Origin: Acestrorhynchus altus
Taxonomy: Eukaryota > Chordata > Actinopteri > Characiformes > Acestrorhynchidae
Reading direction: 5' to 3'
NCBI GenBank assembly: GCA_034509495.1
Contig: CM067521.1
Location: forward strand, 19,773,984-19,837,983
Length of the DNA stretch: 64,000 nt
The notes under the pieces are model-generated. The model made no database searches. It was given only the letters and a program-made list of their open reading frames with translations, and was not told the origin of the DNA. Made by a program: the position numbers and the translations under genes. Below, piece by piece: positions 63,905 through 64,000 of the stretch (the stretch's first letter is position 1; the number at the start of each line of letters is the position of its first letter).

Positions 63905-64000
63905 TGCTTGCTTGGAATAGCTCTCTGCTGTCTAGGGAAGGCTTTCCTCTAGATTTTGCAATATTGTTTTGATTTGATTGCATTCGGTGACATGCTTTAG
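63905..64000 (+). mobile_element. MITE family C, left part cut by the window edge
   Basis: CTCTCTGCTGTCTAGGGAAG, GCTTTCCTCTAGATTTTGCA and GATTTGATTGCATTCGGTGA are left-half markers of the family. The element presumably continues past 64,000. Confidence 0.7.

Noticed and set aside
1..64000. CRISPR array, bacterial defence or other prokaryotic system
   Set aside because: The tandem repeats have no unique spacers of uniform length, no operon-like genes are present, and the sequence is plainly vertebrate.

Overview
The window reads as teleost fish genomic DNA. It has dense dinucleotide and tetranucleotide arrays, several unrelated Tc1-like transposon relics, tRNA-derived SINEs, an L2-type LINE tail ending in (ATT)n, and fold-back elements of kinds I associate with ostariophysan fishes (characins, catfishes, relatives). 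That clade is an inference from repeat content recalled from knowledge, not from a search. No bacterial or viral gene layout is present, and almost every reading frame over 60 codons is chance or part of a repeat.

Layout. 1-9 kb: Tc1-like fragments, the first copy of a fold-back element, a GCTGGT-rich array, an internally deleted Tc1 copy near 7 kb, and neighbouring Tc1 and LINE coding relics at 8.0-8.6 kb. 9-18 kb: a full copy of a ~390-bp dispersed repeat, a MITE cut by a GA array, a 42-bp tandem repeat and a second MITE-bounded block. 18.3-20.4 kb: a degenerate satellite with a clean 47-bp core, split by a 5'-truncated L2 LINE. 20.4-31 kb: a likely non-coding conserved-type block, a fold-back repeat with an AGAACC/GGTTCT core, further MITE and SINE copies, a long Tc1 relic truncated at a GT array, and a fold-back copy. 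31-45 kb: a Tc1-like element with TIRs and a frameshifted N-terminal frame, GGAT and AT arrays, paired opposite-strand SINEs around a long GCTGGT array, and CpG-containing unique DNA. 45-53.5 kb: a decayed ~16-bp minisatellite with a ~360-bp higher-order duplication, a strong inverted repeat of about 200-bp arms at 50.9-51.7 kb, and a minus-strand Tc1 relic.

The one convincing gene signal is at 54.2-54.35 kb on the + strand. A CRE (TGACGTCA), an ETS-type CTTCCGG and a YY1-type AAGATGGCGGC lead into a 21-codon first coding exon ending at a GT donor. The exon looks like the start of a mitochondrially targeted or otherwise N-terminally processed housekeeping protein, which I do not recognise. 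The remaining ~9.6 kb would be its first intron; I could not find a second exon. A 24-bp minisatellite of about 690 bp lies directly upstream of this promoter.

No previously undescribed multi-gene system is visible. The most unusual structures are the 50.9-51.7 kb inverted repeat, the LINE-split satellite, the promoter-abutting minisatellite, and the recurrent truncation of transposons at dinucleotide arrays. Repeat family names used below (A, B, C, D, E, F, H; SINE-1/2/3) are local labels. All repeat boundaries are approximate, as they were found by eye.
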